Assembly: GCF_900099995.1 (NCBI RefSeq)
Contig: NZ_FNCZ01000005.1
Location: 149,456-213,455 of the forward strand
Direction: 5' to 3'
From: Winogradskyella thalassocola
GTDB taxonomy: Bacteria > Bacteroidota > Bacteroidia > Flavobacteriales > Flavobacteriaceae
DNA length: 64,000 nt
The notes below the pieces were generated by a model, which worked only from the letters and a program-made list of their open reading frames with translations, was not told the DNA's origin and searched no databases. This document shows positions 53,191 through 61,505 of this stretch, in pieces; position 1 is the first letter of the stretch, and every line of letters begins with the position of its first letter. Position numbers and translations under genes: made by a program.

Positions 53191-54396
53191 ATGAAAAACA
53201 CACAATATATAATTTTAGCACTACTAACAGTTTCATTTTTAGTTGTTGCTTGCGGAAATAAAGAAAGCCATAAGGAAGGTGATGGTCATTCCCATAACGA
53301 GGAACAAAAGATTGAAGAAAACGATGACCATAGCGAAGGCGAAGAAGTGATGCTTTCACAACAACAGTTTGAAGCTTTAAAAATGAAGATAGACACCATT
53401 GCATTGCGTAATATGAGTGGTTATGTAGAAGCAAATGGCACATTGGAAGTACCACCACAAAGTGAAGCAGCAATAACTTCTGTAGTTGGTGCAAATGTGT
53501 TATCCATAAAAGTGATTGAAGGAGACAAAGTGAATAAAGGTCAAATTGTGGCATATCTTTCACATCCAAATATTATTCAAATGCAAACCGATTATTTGAA
53601 TGCTTTTAGCAATAGTAATTTTTTAAAGAAGAACTTTGAGCGTCAACAAAAATTATATGATGCGGGAGTTGGCTCTGGTGCAAATTTTCAAAAGGCCGAA
53701 GCCGAATATGATGCCTCTAAAGCTATGGTAAATGGATTGGAAGCGCAGTTGAAACTATTAAACATAAATACGTCATCAGTACGAAATGGAACAATTGCTC
53801 AAAGTATATCATTACGCAGTCCTATTGAAGGCTATGTGCAAAAGGTAGAAGTAAAAACAGGACAGTATGTTGAACCACAAACTGAACTCTTTGAAATTGT
53901 AAATACACATCACGTTCACGCTGATTTAATGGTCTTTGAAAAAGATGTGTATAAAGTTAAGAAAGGTCAAAAAGTAAGCTTTAATATACAAACAATGCAA
54001 GATGAAGAATTAACAGCAGAAATCTATTCCGTAAGCAAAACATTTGAAGATGACCCTAAAGCAGTACACGTACACGCTGAAATTGAAAACAAGAAAGGTA
54101 ACTTAATTCCTGGAATGTATATCCAAGGTAAAATTCAAGTAGAGAACACCAAAACAAAAGCACTTCCTGAAAGTGCGATAGTAAAAGAAGGTGATAGATT
54201 TTTCGTGTTTTCGGCAGAAAAAGAAAATGACGATTGGAGTTTTAAACCTATTGAAGTGCTTTTAGGAGCAAAAGATGGCAATTGGGTAGCTGTTCAATTT
54301 ACTGAAGAACAAGATAAAATCACAAAATTCGCTTATAACAATGCGTATTATTTAATAGCCGAAATGAAAAAAGGAGAAGCAGAACACGAACATTAG
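53191..54396 (+). CDS. RND efflux periplasmic adaptor (CusB/CzcB-like lipoprotein)
   Basis: The 401-residue protein has a lipoprotein signal (IILALLTVSFLVVAC, Cys21) and a His/Glu-rich segment after it (SHKEGDGHSHNEE). The membrane-fusion plan follows: a lipoyl half (SVVGANVLSIKVIEGDKVNKGQ), a coiled-coil hairpin, the second half (SPIEGYVQKVEVKTGQYV) and a beta-barrel domain. It bridges the RND pump and the outer-membrane part. The gene lies 4 bases from both the fused pump gene upstream and the Fur-family gene downstream, so they form one operon. Confidence 0.92.
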   Translation: MKNTQYIILALLTVSFLVVACGNKESHKEGDGHSHNEEQKIEENDDHSEGEEVMLSQQQFEALKMKIDTIALRNMSGYVEANGTLEVPPQSEAAITSVVGANVLSIKVIEGDKVNKGQIVAYLSHPNIIQMQTDYLNAFSNSNFLKKNFERQQKLYDAGVGSGANFQKAEAEYDASKAMVNGLEAQLKLLNINTSSVRNGTIAQSISLRSPIEGYVQKVEVKTGQYVEPQTELFEIVNTHHVHADLMVFEKDVYKVKKGQKVSFNIQTMQDEELTAEIYSVSKTFEDDPKAVHVHAEIENKKGNLIPGMYIQGKIQVENTKTKALPESAIVKEGDRFFVFSAEKENDDWSFKPIEVLLGAKDGNWVAVQFTEEQDKITKFAYNNAYYLIAEMKKGEAEHEH

Positions 54397-54399
54397 ATT

Positions 54400-54813
54400 A
54401 TGCAAACCATAGAACAATTATTAGAGTTAAAAAATATTCGCGTTACGGCAATGCGTTTATTGATTTATAAGTTTCTTGTAAATAAACAAGTAGCAGTAAC
54501 ATTAAGTGATATAGAAAATGCTTTTGAAAAAGCAGATAGAACTACATTGTACAGAACTATTAAAACATTCGAGGAAAAAGATATTGTGCATCAAATAGAT
54601 GATGGTACAGGTATTACTAAATATGCTTTATGTGAACAAGGTTGTAGTTGTGATATAAATAAAGATTTACACTTACATTTCCATTGTAACAATTGTAATG
54701 AAACCATTTGCTTAACAGACCATAAAATACCAAAAATTAAAGTGCCTGATGGCTTTGTTTCAGAAAATGTAAACTTGGTTGTAAAAGGTATATGTGATAA
54801 GTGTAGTGGATAA
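54400..54813 (+). CDS. Fur-family metal-responsive repressor
   Basis: The 137-residue protein has the Fur fold: an N-terminal winged helix (NIRVTAMRLLIYKFL, DRTTLYRTIKTFEEKDIVHQ) and a dimerisation domain with the structural-zinc pairs CNNC and CDKC plus HLHFH ligands. It is in the same operon as the metal efflux genes, so it probably responds to the exported metal (Zn, Cd, Co or Cu). The spacing of its two cysteine pairs supports the Zur/PerR-like half of the family. A 15-bp palindrome five bases after its stop, with a near copy at 48,288, is its likely operator. Confidence 0.88.
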   Translation: MQTIEQLLELKNIRVTAMRLLIYKFLVNKQVAVTLSDIENAFEKADRTTLYRTIKTFEEKDIVHQIDDGTGITKYALCEQGCSCDINKDLHLHFHCNNCNETICLTDHKIPKIKVPDGFVSENVNLVVKGICDKCSG

Positions 54814-54817
54814 CAAA

Positions 54818-54853
54818 TGCACTTCCATTGCACTAACGATTGTACTACTTTTA
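54818..54853 (+). promoter_or_regulatory. Second operator-like palindrome and promoter, before DUF3703
   Basis: TGCACTTCCATTGCA (54,818-54,832) matches the 48,288 palindrome at 12 of 15 positions. A TACTTTTA -7 box (54,846-54,853) begins 13 bases later, against 12 bases at the other site. It lies between the Fur-family gene and the DUF3703/P-ATPase genes. Confidence 0.55.
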
Positions 54854-54863
54854 TTCAAAATTA

Positions 54864-55232
54864 ATGGATATGAAGTTTAATGCTAAAATACCTAAACCTC
54901 TTAAACAGGCTTATAACGAAGAATTAAAACGATATAGTTTCTGTTTAGAAAATAAGCAGTATAGTAATGCTTGGTATCATTTAGAACGCAGTCATATCAT
55001 AGGGCAATCTTACCCAATAGAACATACCTATTCACATTGGTTAATGCTAAAGTTTGGATTTATGCAAAAAGATGCTAAAGAAGTACTCGGTCAAATTATT
55101 AGGTTACTTGTTGGTGGTTGGAAATCATTTATTGACCACGTGCCACTTGGTAACACAGGCAGTGCAAACGTACCACCATTAAAATCTATGCCTATACCTA
55201 ATGATATTAAAAATTTATTCAATTCAAAATGA
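54864..55232 (+). CDS. DUF3703 family protein
   Basis: The 122-residue protein, starting MDMKFNAKIPKPLKQAYNEE, is a small helical protein with the DUF3703 pattern: WYHLERSHIIGQSYPIEHTY in the middle (two His in a helix-turn-helix-like hairpin), then GWKSFIDHVPLGNTGSANV. The family is usually found beside mercury or cadmium/zinc resistance genes; its role is unknown, though the conserved His residues suggest metal handling. Start codons at 54,864 or 54,870 are both possible. It overlaps the P-ATPase gene by 4 bases. Confidence 0.8.
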   Translation: MDMKFNAKIPKPLKQAYNEELKRYSFCLENKQYSNAWYHLERSHIIGQSYPIEHTYSHWLMLKFGFMQKDAKEVLGQIIRLLVGGWKSFIDHVPLGNTGSANVPPLKSMPIPNDIKNLFNSK

Positions 55233-57178
55233 AGAAAAAGAAAGTCAATTTAAGGGATTTAAAACCAAATTCAGAAGAACAACATTCTCACGATGATGGT
55301 CATAATCACGCTAATGGAAGTGCATTTAAAACTTATGTGCCAGCAATTATAAGTTTTACGATGCTTATGATGGGTATAGGTTTAGATTATTTTGATGTTT
55401 CTTTTTTTAAGAATTGGACTCGCATTATATGGTATGGTATTGCTTATTTACCAGTTGGACTTCCTGTTGTAAAAGAAGGCTGGGAAAGTATTAAAAAAGG
55501 CGATGTATTTACAGAGTTCTTTTTAATGTCTATAGCCACTATTGGAGCCTTTATTATTGGCGAATATCCTGAAGGTGTTGCAGTAATGTTGTTTTATGCA
55601 GTTGGGGAATTATTCCAAAATGCAGCAGTTAACAGAGCAAAAGGAAATATAAAAGCCTTACTTGATGTAAGACCAAATGAAGCTCTGGTATATCGCAACA
55701 ATAATTATGTGTCTGTAAGTCCAGAAACGGTTGAAATTGGTGAAAAAGTGCAAGTACGTGTAGGAGAAAAAATCCCTTTAGATGGTATTCTACTTTCCGA
55801 CAAAGGTTCATTCAACACAGCAGCATTAACAGGTGAAAGTAAACCAGATACGATTGCAAAAGGCGAAAAAGTATTTGCTGGAAGTATTAATATGGATGGC
55901 GTTATTGAAATTGAAACCACCAAAGAATTTAAAGATAGTTCCATTGCTCGAATTTTGGATATGGTACAGAACGCAACAGCTCGAAAATCTAAAACAGAAT
56001 TATTCATCAGACAATTCGCTCGTATTTACACACCAATAGTTGTGTTTTTAGCAATAGGTGTTACGTTTCTACCATACTTTTTTGTAGATGATTATGTTTT
56101 TAGAGATTGGTTATACAGAGCCTTAATTTTCTTGGTGATTTCTTGTCCTTGTGCTTTGGTAATATCAATTCCATTAGGTTATTTCGGAGGATTGGGAGCA
56201 GCTTCAAAAAACGGAATTTTATTTAAAGGCGCTTCCTTTTTAGATGCAATGACCAAGATAAACACGTTGGTGATGGATAAAACTGGAACGGTTACTAAAG
56301 GTGTTTTCAAAATAAAAGAAATCAAAGCAATTGGTTGGGATGAAAAAGAGTTTATGAAGTACCTGATGGCGATGGAAGAACAATCCACACATCCTATTGC
56401 AAAAGCTATTTTAGAATATAAAGATGAAGGCGCAGATTATGAGGCTTCCGAAGTTACAGAAATAGCAGGAAAAGGTTTAAAAGGTATAGTAAATGGTAAG
56501 ACTGTTTTAGTTGGTAATAAAGCCCTAATGTCAGCCAATAATATTAAAGTTTTAGAGGAAACAGAAACTATTGTAGAATCTATAGTATTAGAATCTATAG
56601 ACAATGAATTTGCAGGTTATGTTGTCATTGCAGATGAATTAAAAGAAGATGCAAAAGAAACAATTACCAATTTACATAAAGTAGGTATTAATAATATAAT
56701 GATGCTTTCTGGAGATAAGGATTCCATTACCCAACAAGTAGCAAGAGAATTAAATATTGAAAAGGCTAAAGGTGGTTTGTTACCAGAAGATAAATTAAAT
56801 GAAGTTGAGCTTTTAAAACAAAATCCTGAAAATAAAATTGCTTTTATAGGTGATGGTATTAATGACGCACCAGTTTTAGCAGCAAGTGATGTAGGAATAG
56901 CAATGGGTGGTTTAGGTAGTGATGTCGCTATTGAAACAGCAGATGTTATCATTCAAACAGACCAACCTTCAAAAGTGGTAAAAGCGATTAAAATTAGTCG
57001 TTCCACTCGTAAAATTGTATGGCAAAACATCATTTTAGCATTTGGAGTAAAAGTAATTGTTCTGATTTTAGGAGCAGGTGGTTTAGCAACAATGTGGGAA
57101 GCAGTTTTTGCCGATGTTGGTGTGGCTTTATTAGCAATATTAAATGCAGTTAGACTACAACGAATGCGATGGAGTTAA
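55229..57178 (+). CDS. Zn2+/Cd2+/Co2+/Pb2+-type P1B ATPase
   Basis: The 649-residue protein has a short His-rich N-terminus (EEQHSHDDGHNHANG) instead of an HMA domain. Eight TM helices include SCPCAL near residue 306 (the metal-binding CPC). The actuator TGES, the phosphorylation site DKTGT (Asp near 350), the HP locus (QSTHPIAKAI) and GDGINDAP near 541 are all present. This pattern is that of ZntA/CadA-type exporters; the copper-type second TM signature is absent. Coupled to DUF3703 by a 4-base overlap, it pumps the metal from the cytoplasm. Confidence 0.92.
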   Translation: MKKKKVNLRDLKPNSEEQHSHDDGHNHANGSAFKTYVPAIISFTMLMMGIGLDYFDVSFFKNWTRIIWYGIAYLPVGLPVVKEGWESIKKGDVFTEFFLMSIATIGAFIIGEYPEGVAVMLFYAVGELFQNAAVNRAKGNIKALLDVRPNEALVYRNNNYVSVSPETVEIGEKVQVRVGEKIPLDGILLSDKGSFNTAALTGESKPDTIAKGEKVFAGSINMDGVIEIETTKEFKDSSIARILDMVQNATARKSKTELFIRQFARIYTPIVVFLAIGVTFLPYFFVDDYVFRDWLYRALIFLVISCPCALVISIPLGYFGGLGAASKNGILFKGASFLDAMTKINTLVMDKTGTVTKGVFKIKEIKAIGWDEKEFMKYLMAMEEQSTHPIAKAILEYKDEGADYEASEVTEIAGKGLKGIVNGKTVLVGNKALMSANNIKVLEETETIVESIVLESIDNEFAGYVVIADELKEDAKETITNLHKVGINNIMMLSGDKDSITQQVARELNIEKAKGGLLPEDKLNEVELLKQNPENKIAFIGDGINDAPVLAASDVGIAMGGLGSDVAIETADVIIQTDQPSKVVKAIKISRSTRKIVWQNIILAFGVKVIVLILGAGGLATMWEAVFADVGVALLAILNAVRLQRMRWS

Positions 57179-57223
57179 CCATTAAACTTCTGTTAAACAA
57201 AATGAACATTTGTTAAAATTTCG

Positions 57224-57231
57224 TAACTTCG
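57224..57231 (+). promoter_or_regulatory. -7-like box (TAACTTCG) before the second HYC_CC_PP gene
   Basis: TAACTTCG differs from TAnnTTTG at one base and lies 8 bases before the ATG at 57,240; the leader would be very short. A hairpin-like AACAAAATG/CATTTGTT pair lies just upstream. Confidence 0.35.
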
Positions 57232-57239
57232 CAAACAGT

Positions 57240-57653
57240 ATGAAACAAGTATTCCATAAAATAATGTCTTTAGCAATGGCTTTTGTAGTGTTATGCTCTA
57301 CAATGTCATTTACGCTTAATATGCATTTTTGTGGAGATGCTTTAGTAGAAACAGCTGTTTTTAATAAGGCTAAGGGTTGTGGTATGGAAATGCAAAAGCC
57401 ATCTACAGAAGGATGTGCTATTACCAAGAAAAACTGTTGTAATGATGAACAATTGGTAGTTGATGGTCAAGACGAACTACAATTACAAGTTGACAAAATT
57501 TCTTTTGAACAACAAGTTTTCATTGCCTCATTGGTTTATACCTATATTAACCTTTTTGAAGGTTTAGATAACAATGTATCTTCTTTTGAAGAATATGAAC
57601 CACCACTCGTCGTCAGGCAAATCTTCAAGATTGACGAGACTTATTTAATTTGA
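57240..57653 (+). CDS. Secreted Cys-rich protein of the HYC_CC_PP type
   Basis: With the start at 57,240 (MKQVFHKIMSLAMAFVVL) the protein has 137 residues: a signal peptide, then NMHFCGD, a central Cys cluster (GCGMEMQKP, GCAITKKNCCND) and a C-terminal PP (YEPPLV). It shares this FC-CC-PP plan with the protein at 48,333 but is more Cys- and less His-rich. It directly precedes the second RND pump and its stop codon lies in the left arm of a branched RNA-like element. A periplasmic metal-binding role is likely; its mechanism is unknown. Confidence 0.72.
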   Translation: MKQVFHKIMSLAMAFVVLCSTMSFTLNMHFCGDALVETAVFNKAKGCGMEMQKPSTEGCAITKKNCCNDEQLVVDGQDELQLQVDKISFEQQVFIASLVYTYINLFEGLDNNVSSFEEYEPPLVVRQIFKIDETYLI

Positions 57654-57761
57654 TTTTTAAACAATAGACTGTTTTATCCTATGACTTTATAATGTCATAA
57701 GGATAATTTGCTGTATTCGGTGTTTTCTTAACGCCAATGTCTAACTGTTTAATAATCAAAT
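57648..57761 (+). other. Candidate structured RNA: three-way junction before the second RND gene
   Basis: A 16-base arm (57,648-57,663) pairs with 57,746-57,761 with one mismatch. Inside are AGAC/GTCT, a 12-bp hairpin with a single bulge (57,674-57,706) and a 6-bp hairpin GGTGTT/AACGCC (57,719-57,735). The left arm contains the stop codon of the previous gene and the right arm ends 3 bases before the RND start, so folding would cover the ribosome landing region. No known class is recognised. Confidence 0.5.
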
Positions 57762-57764
57762 CAT

Positions 57765-60700
57765 ATGCTTAATAAAGCAATCAAATTTCTTATAGAGAAT
57801 AAACTCGTTGCAGTTCTGCTACTTGCTCTTTTTGTTGGATGGGGAACTGTAAACGCACCTTTCAATTGGGATACTGGATTTTTACCAAGTAATCCTGTGG
57901 CTGTTGATGCCATCCCAGATATCGGAGAAAATCAACAAATTGTATTTACAAAGTGGGATGGTCGTTCGCCACAAGATATAGAAGACCAAATCACTTATCC
58001 ATTAACCACATCCTTATTAGGTATTCCAGGAGTAAAAACCATTCGTAGTTCGTCTATGTTTGGGTTTTCAAGTATCTATATCATTTTTGAAGAAGATGTA
58101 GAATTCTATTGGAGTCGTAGTCGTATTCTAGAAAAACTCAATTCATTACCAAGTGGTTTATTACCTGAAGGTGTTAATCCTGCTTTGGGTCCAGATGCAA
58201 CAGGATTAGGACAAATATTTTGGTACACACTTGAAGGACGTGATGAAAACGGAAAAGTTACTGGTGGTTGGGATTTACAAGAGTTACGCAGTATTCAAGA
58301 TTACTATGTAAAATATGCACTATCCTCTGCAAGCGGTGTTTCGGAAGTCGCTTCAATTGGTGGTTATGTTCAAGAATATCAAGTGGATGTCAACCCAGAA
58401 TTAATGCGTCAATATAATATAGGATTGCATCACGTTGTAAAAGCAGTTAAGGAAAGTAATAAAGACATTGGTGCACAAACTATTGAAATTAATAATGCAG
58501 AATATTTAGTACGTGGTTTAGGTTATGTGAAATCTATTGAAGACATAGAAAATGCAGTCGTTACTTCCGAAAATTATACAGCAATACGAATCAAAGATAT
58601 TGGAAAAGTCTCTTTAGGTCCAGCAACACGACGTGGGTTATTAGATAAAGAAGGTGCAGAAGTTGTAGGTGCTGTTGTTGTAGCTCGTTACGGAGCAAAC
58701 CCAATGGAAGTTATTAATAATGTAAAAGAAAAAATTAATGAATTAAGTGCAGGATTACCTTCAAAAGTATTAGCAGATGGTAGAACATCACAAGTAACCA
58801 TAGTGCCATTTTATGATAGAACAGAATTGATTAAAGAAACGTTAGGTACACTTAATGAAGCCTTAACATTAGAGATACTAATTACCATTTTGGTCATTAT
58901 CATTATGGTATTTAATCTTCGGGCATCGGTACTTATATCTGGACTACTACCAGTTGCGGTTTTAATGGTTTTTATAGCAATGAAGTTCTTTGGTGTAGAT
59001 GCAAACATCGTCGCATTATCTGGTATTGCAATTGCTATTGGTACAATGGTCGATGTTGGTGTCATACTTTCAGAAAACATTATAAGGCACTTGGATGAAG
59101 ATGATGGAACAAAACCCATTAATACGGTAGTTTATAACGCCACAGCAGAAGTATCTGGTGCAATCGTTACCGCAGTAATGACAACCATAATCAGTTTCAT
59201 TCCAGTCTTTACAATGATTGGCGCTGAAGGTAAACTATTTAGACCGTTAGCATTCACAAAAACCTTTGCATTAACAGCTTCCATAATTGTAGCCTTGTTT
59301 TTAATACCACCATTCGCTGCATTTTTATTCAGAAAGAAAAGTATTAAAAACACTTTTAAATATGTTTTAAATGGTGTTTTAATAGCTTTAGGAGTCGTAG
59401 CAATAGTCTTTGGGTATTGGTTAGGATTGATTTTGATAGCTTTTGGAATTACAGCACTTCTCAATCTTCAAAGTAAGATAACAGACAAACAAACTAATCT
59501 TATCAATATCATTATTTCAGCATCTGCGATAGTATTCCTGTTAGCCGAATATTGGCGACCATTAGGCGTTGATAAAAGTATCTTTTGGAATCTCATTTTT
59601 GTAAGTATTATATGCTTTGGTTTATTAGGTGTTTTTTCGCTATTCATCAAATACTATACGCGTATTTTAAAGTGGTGTTTAGATAATAAATTATTGTTTT
59701 TGTCTATTCCTACTGCGATTGTTATTGCAGGGTTTTTCATAATGAAGAATACAGGAAAAGAGTTTATGCCATCATTAAATGAAGGCTCATTTCTACTAAT
59801 GCCAACATCTATGCCTCATTCTGGCGTAGAAGAAAACAAACGAGTTTTACAGCAATTAGATATGGCAGTAGCCAGTATTCCAGAAATTGAAACAGTTGTA
59901 GGTAAAGCAGGTAGAACAGAATCAGCGTTAGACCCAGCACCTCTATCTATGTATGAGAACATCATTCAGTATAAGCCAGAGTATATGCTGAATGAAAGCA
60001 GAGTGCGCCAACGTTACAAAGTAAATGAGGATGGTTTGTTTGAATTAAAAGATGGTCGATTAATTCATAACGAAAATATAGATGTCAGTTCGAGCGCAGT
60101 CGAGAACAAAGTGATAATCAAATCAACTTTATTAAATGTCCAAAGGTCTCAATTGATTGAAGATAAGGATGGCGAATATTATCGTAATTGGCGACCAGAA
60201 ATTGAATCACCTGATGATATTTGGGATGAAATTGTAAGAGTTACCAAATTACCAGGTGTTACGTCAGCACCAAAGCTACAACCGATTGAAACCCGATTGG
60301 TAATGCTTCAAACAGGAATGCGAGCACCTATGGGAATAAAAGTAAAAGGTCAAGACTTAAAGCAAATTGAAGCGTTTGGTGTGCAATTAGAAAACATCAT
60401 CAAGGAAGCTGAAGGCGTTAAAAAGGAAGCTGTTTTTGCAGACCGTATCGTCGGTAAACCCTATTTGTTAATTGATATTGATAGAGAGAAAATTGCACGT
60501 TATGGAATTTCTATACAAGATGTTCAGGATGTATTAAAAGTCGCAGTTGGTGGTATGGTATTAACACAAACGGTTGAAGGTCGTGAGCGCTATGGTGTTC
60601 GTGTGCGATACCCAAGAGAATTAAGAGCAAATCCAACAGACTTACAACAGATTTATGTGCCAGTTGAAAAAGGCAGTCCTGTTCCATTAAGCGAATTGGC

Positions 60701-61505
60701 AACCATTCGCTACGAACAAGGTCCACAAGTCATTAAAAGTGAAGACACCTTTTTAGTAGGTTATGTCTTGTTTGATAAATTAGATGGTTTTGCAGAAGTA
60801 AGCGTTGTTGAAAATGCACAAGCATTAATCCAAGAAAAGATAGATTCAGGCGAATTAATAGTTCCAAAAGGAATCAACTATGCATTCACAGGAACGTATG
60901 AAAATCAATTACGAGCAGAAAAAACACTATCTGTTGTTGTACCGTTAGCATTGGCAATTATCTTTTTAATACTGTATTTCCAATTCCGTTCTGTGGCAAC
61001 CTCATTAATGGTATTTACAGGTATAGCAGTAGCGTTTGCAGGTGGATTTATAATGATATGGCTCTATGGTCAAGATTGGTTTTTAAACTTCAGTTTCTTT
61101 GGCGAAAATCTGCGTGATTTATTCCAGATGCACCCAATTAATTTAAGTGTGGCTGTTTGGGTAGGCTTTATTGCACTATTTGGTATTGCAACAGATGATG
61201 GTGTGGTTATGGCAACATATTTAACGCAAACTTTTGATAGAAATACACCAGATAACAAAAAGGAAATTAGAGCATCTATTGTAGAAGCAGGTGAAAAACG
61301 TATTAGACCGTGTTTAATGACTACAGCAACAACCATTTTAGCACTCTTGCCTGTACTCACATCTACAGGACGAGGAAGCGATATTATGATTCCTATGGCC
61401 ATACCAAGTTTTGGAGGTATGCTTATAGCCTTAATAACCTTATTTGTTGTACCAGTTTTATATAGCTGGAAATCCGAAGTTCAACTTAAAAGAGCAACAA
61501 AATGA
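57765..61505 (+). CDS. Enlarged heavy-metal RND efflux pump (CzcA/CusA family)
   Basis: The 1246-residue pump is about 200 residues longer than typical CusA/CzcA. Family hallmarks are present: VDAIPDIGENQQ near the N-terminus, the TM4 region AIAIGTMVDVGVILSEN, MPSLNEGSF, and ATDDGVVMATYL near the C-terminus. The extra length is mostly a hydrophobic block at about 525-640 (three to four additional helices) between the two halves, plus a longer periplasmic loop. Its TolC-type partner overlaps by 4 bases; no adaptor lies between them, so it may come from elsewhere in the island. The metal is not deducible. Confidence 0.9.
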   Translation: MLNKAIKFLIENKLVAVLLLALFVGWGTVNAPFNWDTGFLPSNPVAVDAIPDIGENQQIVFTKWDGRSPQDIEDQITYPLTTSLLGIPGVKTIRSSSMFGFSSIYIIFEEDVEFYWSRSRILEKLNSLPSGLLPEGVNPALGPDATGLGQIFWYTLEGRDENGKVTGGWDLQELRSIQDYYVKYALSSASGVSEVASIGGYVQEYQVDVNPELMRQYNIGLHHVVKAVKESNKDIGAQTIEINNAEYLVRGLGYVKSIEDIENAVVTSENYTAIRIKDIGKVSLGPATRRGLLDKEGAEVVGAVVVARYGANPMEVINNVKEKINELSAGLPSKVLADGRTSQVTIVPFYDRTELIKETLGTLNEALTLEILITILVIIIMVFNLRASVLISGLLPVAVLMVFIAMKFFGVDANIVALSGIAIAIGTMVDVGVILSENIIRHLDEDDGTKPINTVVYNATAEVSGAIVTAVMTTIISFIPVFTMIGAEGKLFRPLAFTKTFALTASIIVALFLIPPFAAFLFRKKSIKNTFKYVLNGVLIALGVVAIVFGYWLGLILIAFGITALLNLQSKITDKQTNLINIIISASAIVFLLAEYWRPLGVDKSIFWNLIFVSIICFGLLGVFSLFIKYYTRILKWCLDNKLLFLSIPTAIVIAGFFIMKNTGKEFMPSLNEGSFLLMPTSMPHSGVEENKRVLQQLDMAVASIPEIETVVGKAGRTESALDPAPLSMYENIIQYKPEYMLNESRVRQRYKVNEDGLFELKDGRLIHNENIDVSSSAVENKVIIKSTLLNVQRSQLIEDKDGEYYRNWRPEIESPDDIWDEIVRVTKLPGVTSAPKLQPIETRLVMLQTGMRAPMGIKVKGQDLKQIEAFGVQLENIIKEAEGVKKEAVFADRIVGKPYLLIDIDREKIARYGISIQDVQDVLKVAVGGMVLTQTVEGRERYGVRVRYPRELRANPTDLQQIYVPVEKGSPVPLSELATIRYEQGPQVIKSEDTFLVGYVLFDKLDGFAEVSVVENAQALIQEKIDSGELIVPKGINYAFTGTYENQLRAEKTLSVVVPLALAIIFLILYFQFRSVATSLMVFTGIAVAFAGGFIMIWLYGQDWFLNFSFFGENLRDLFQMHPINLSVAVWVGFIALFGIATDDGVVMATYLTQTFDRNTPDNKKEIRASIVEAGEKRIRPCLMTTATTILALLPVLTSTGRGSDIMIPMAIPSFGGMLIALITLFVVPVLYSWKSEVQLKRATK

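Noticed and set aside
54840-54863. TTG start for the DUF3703 protein
   Set aside because: It would overlap the -7 box, and an ATG with a family-like N-terminus follows at 54,864.
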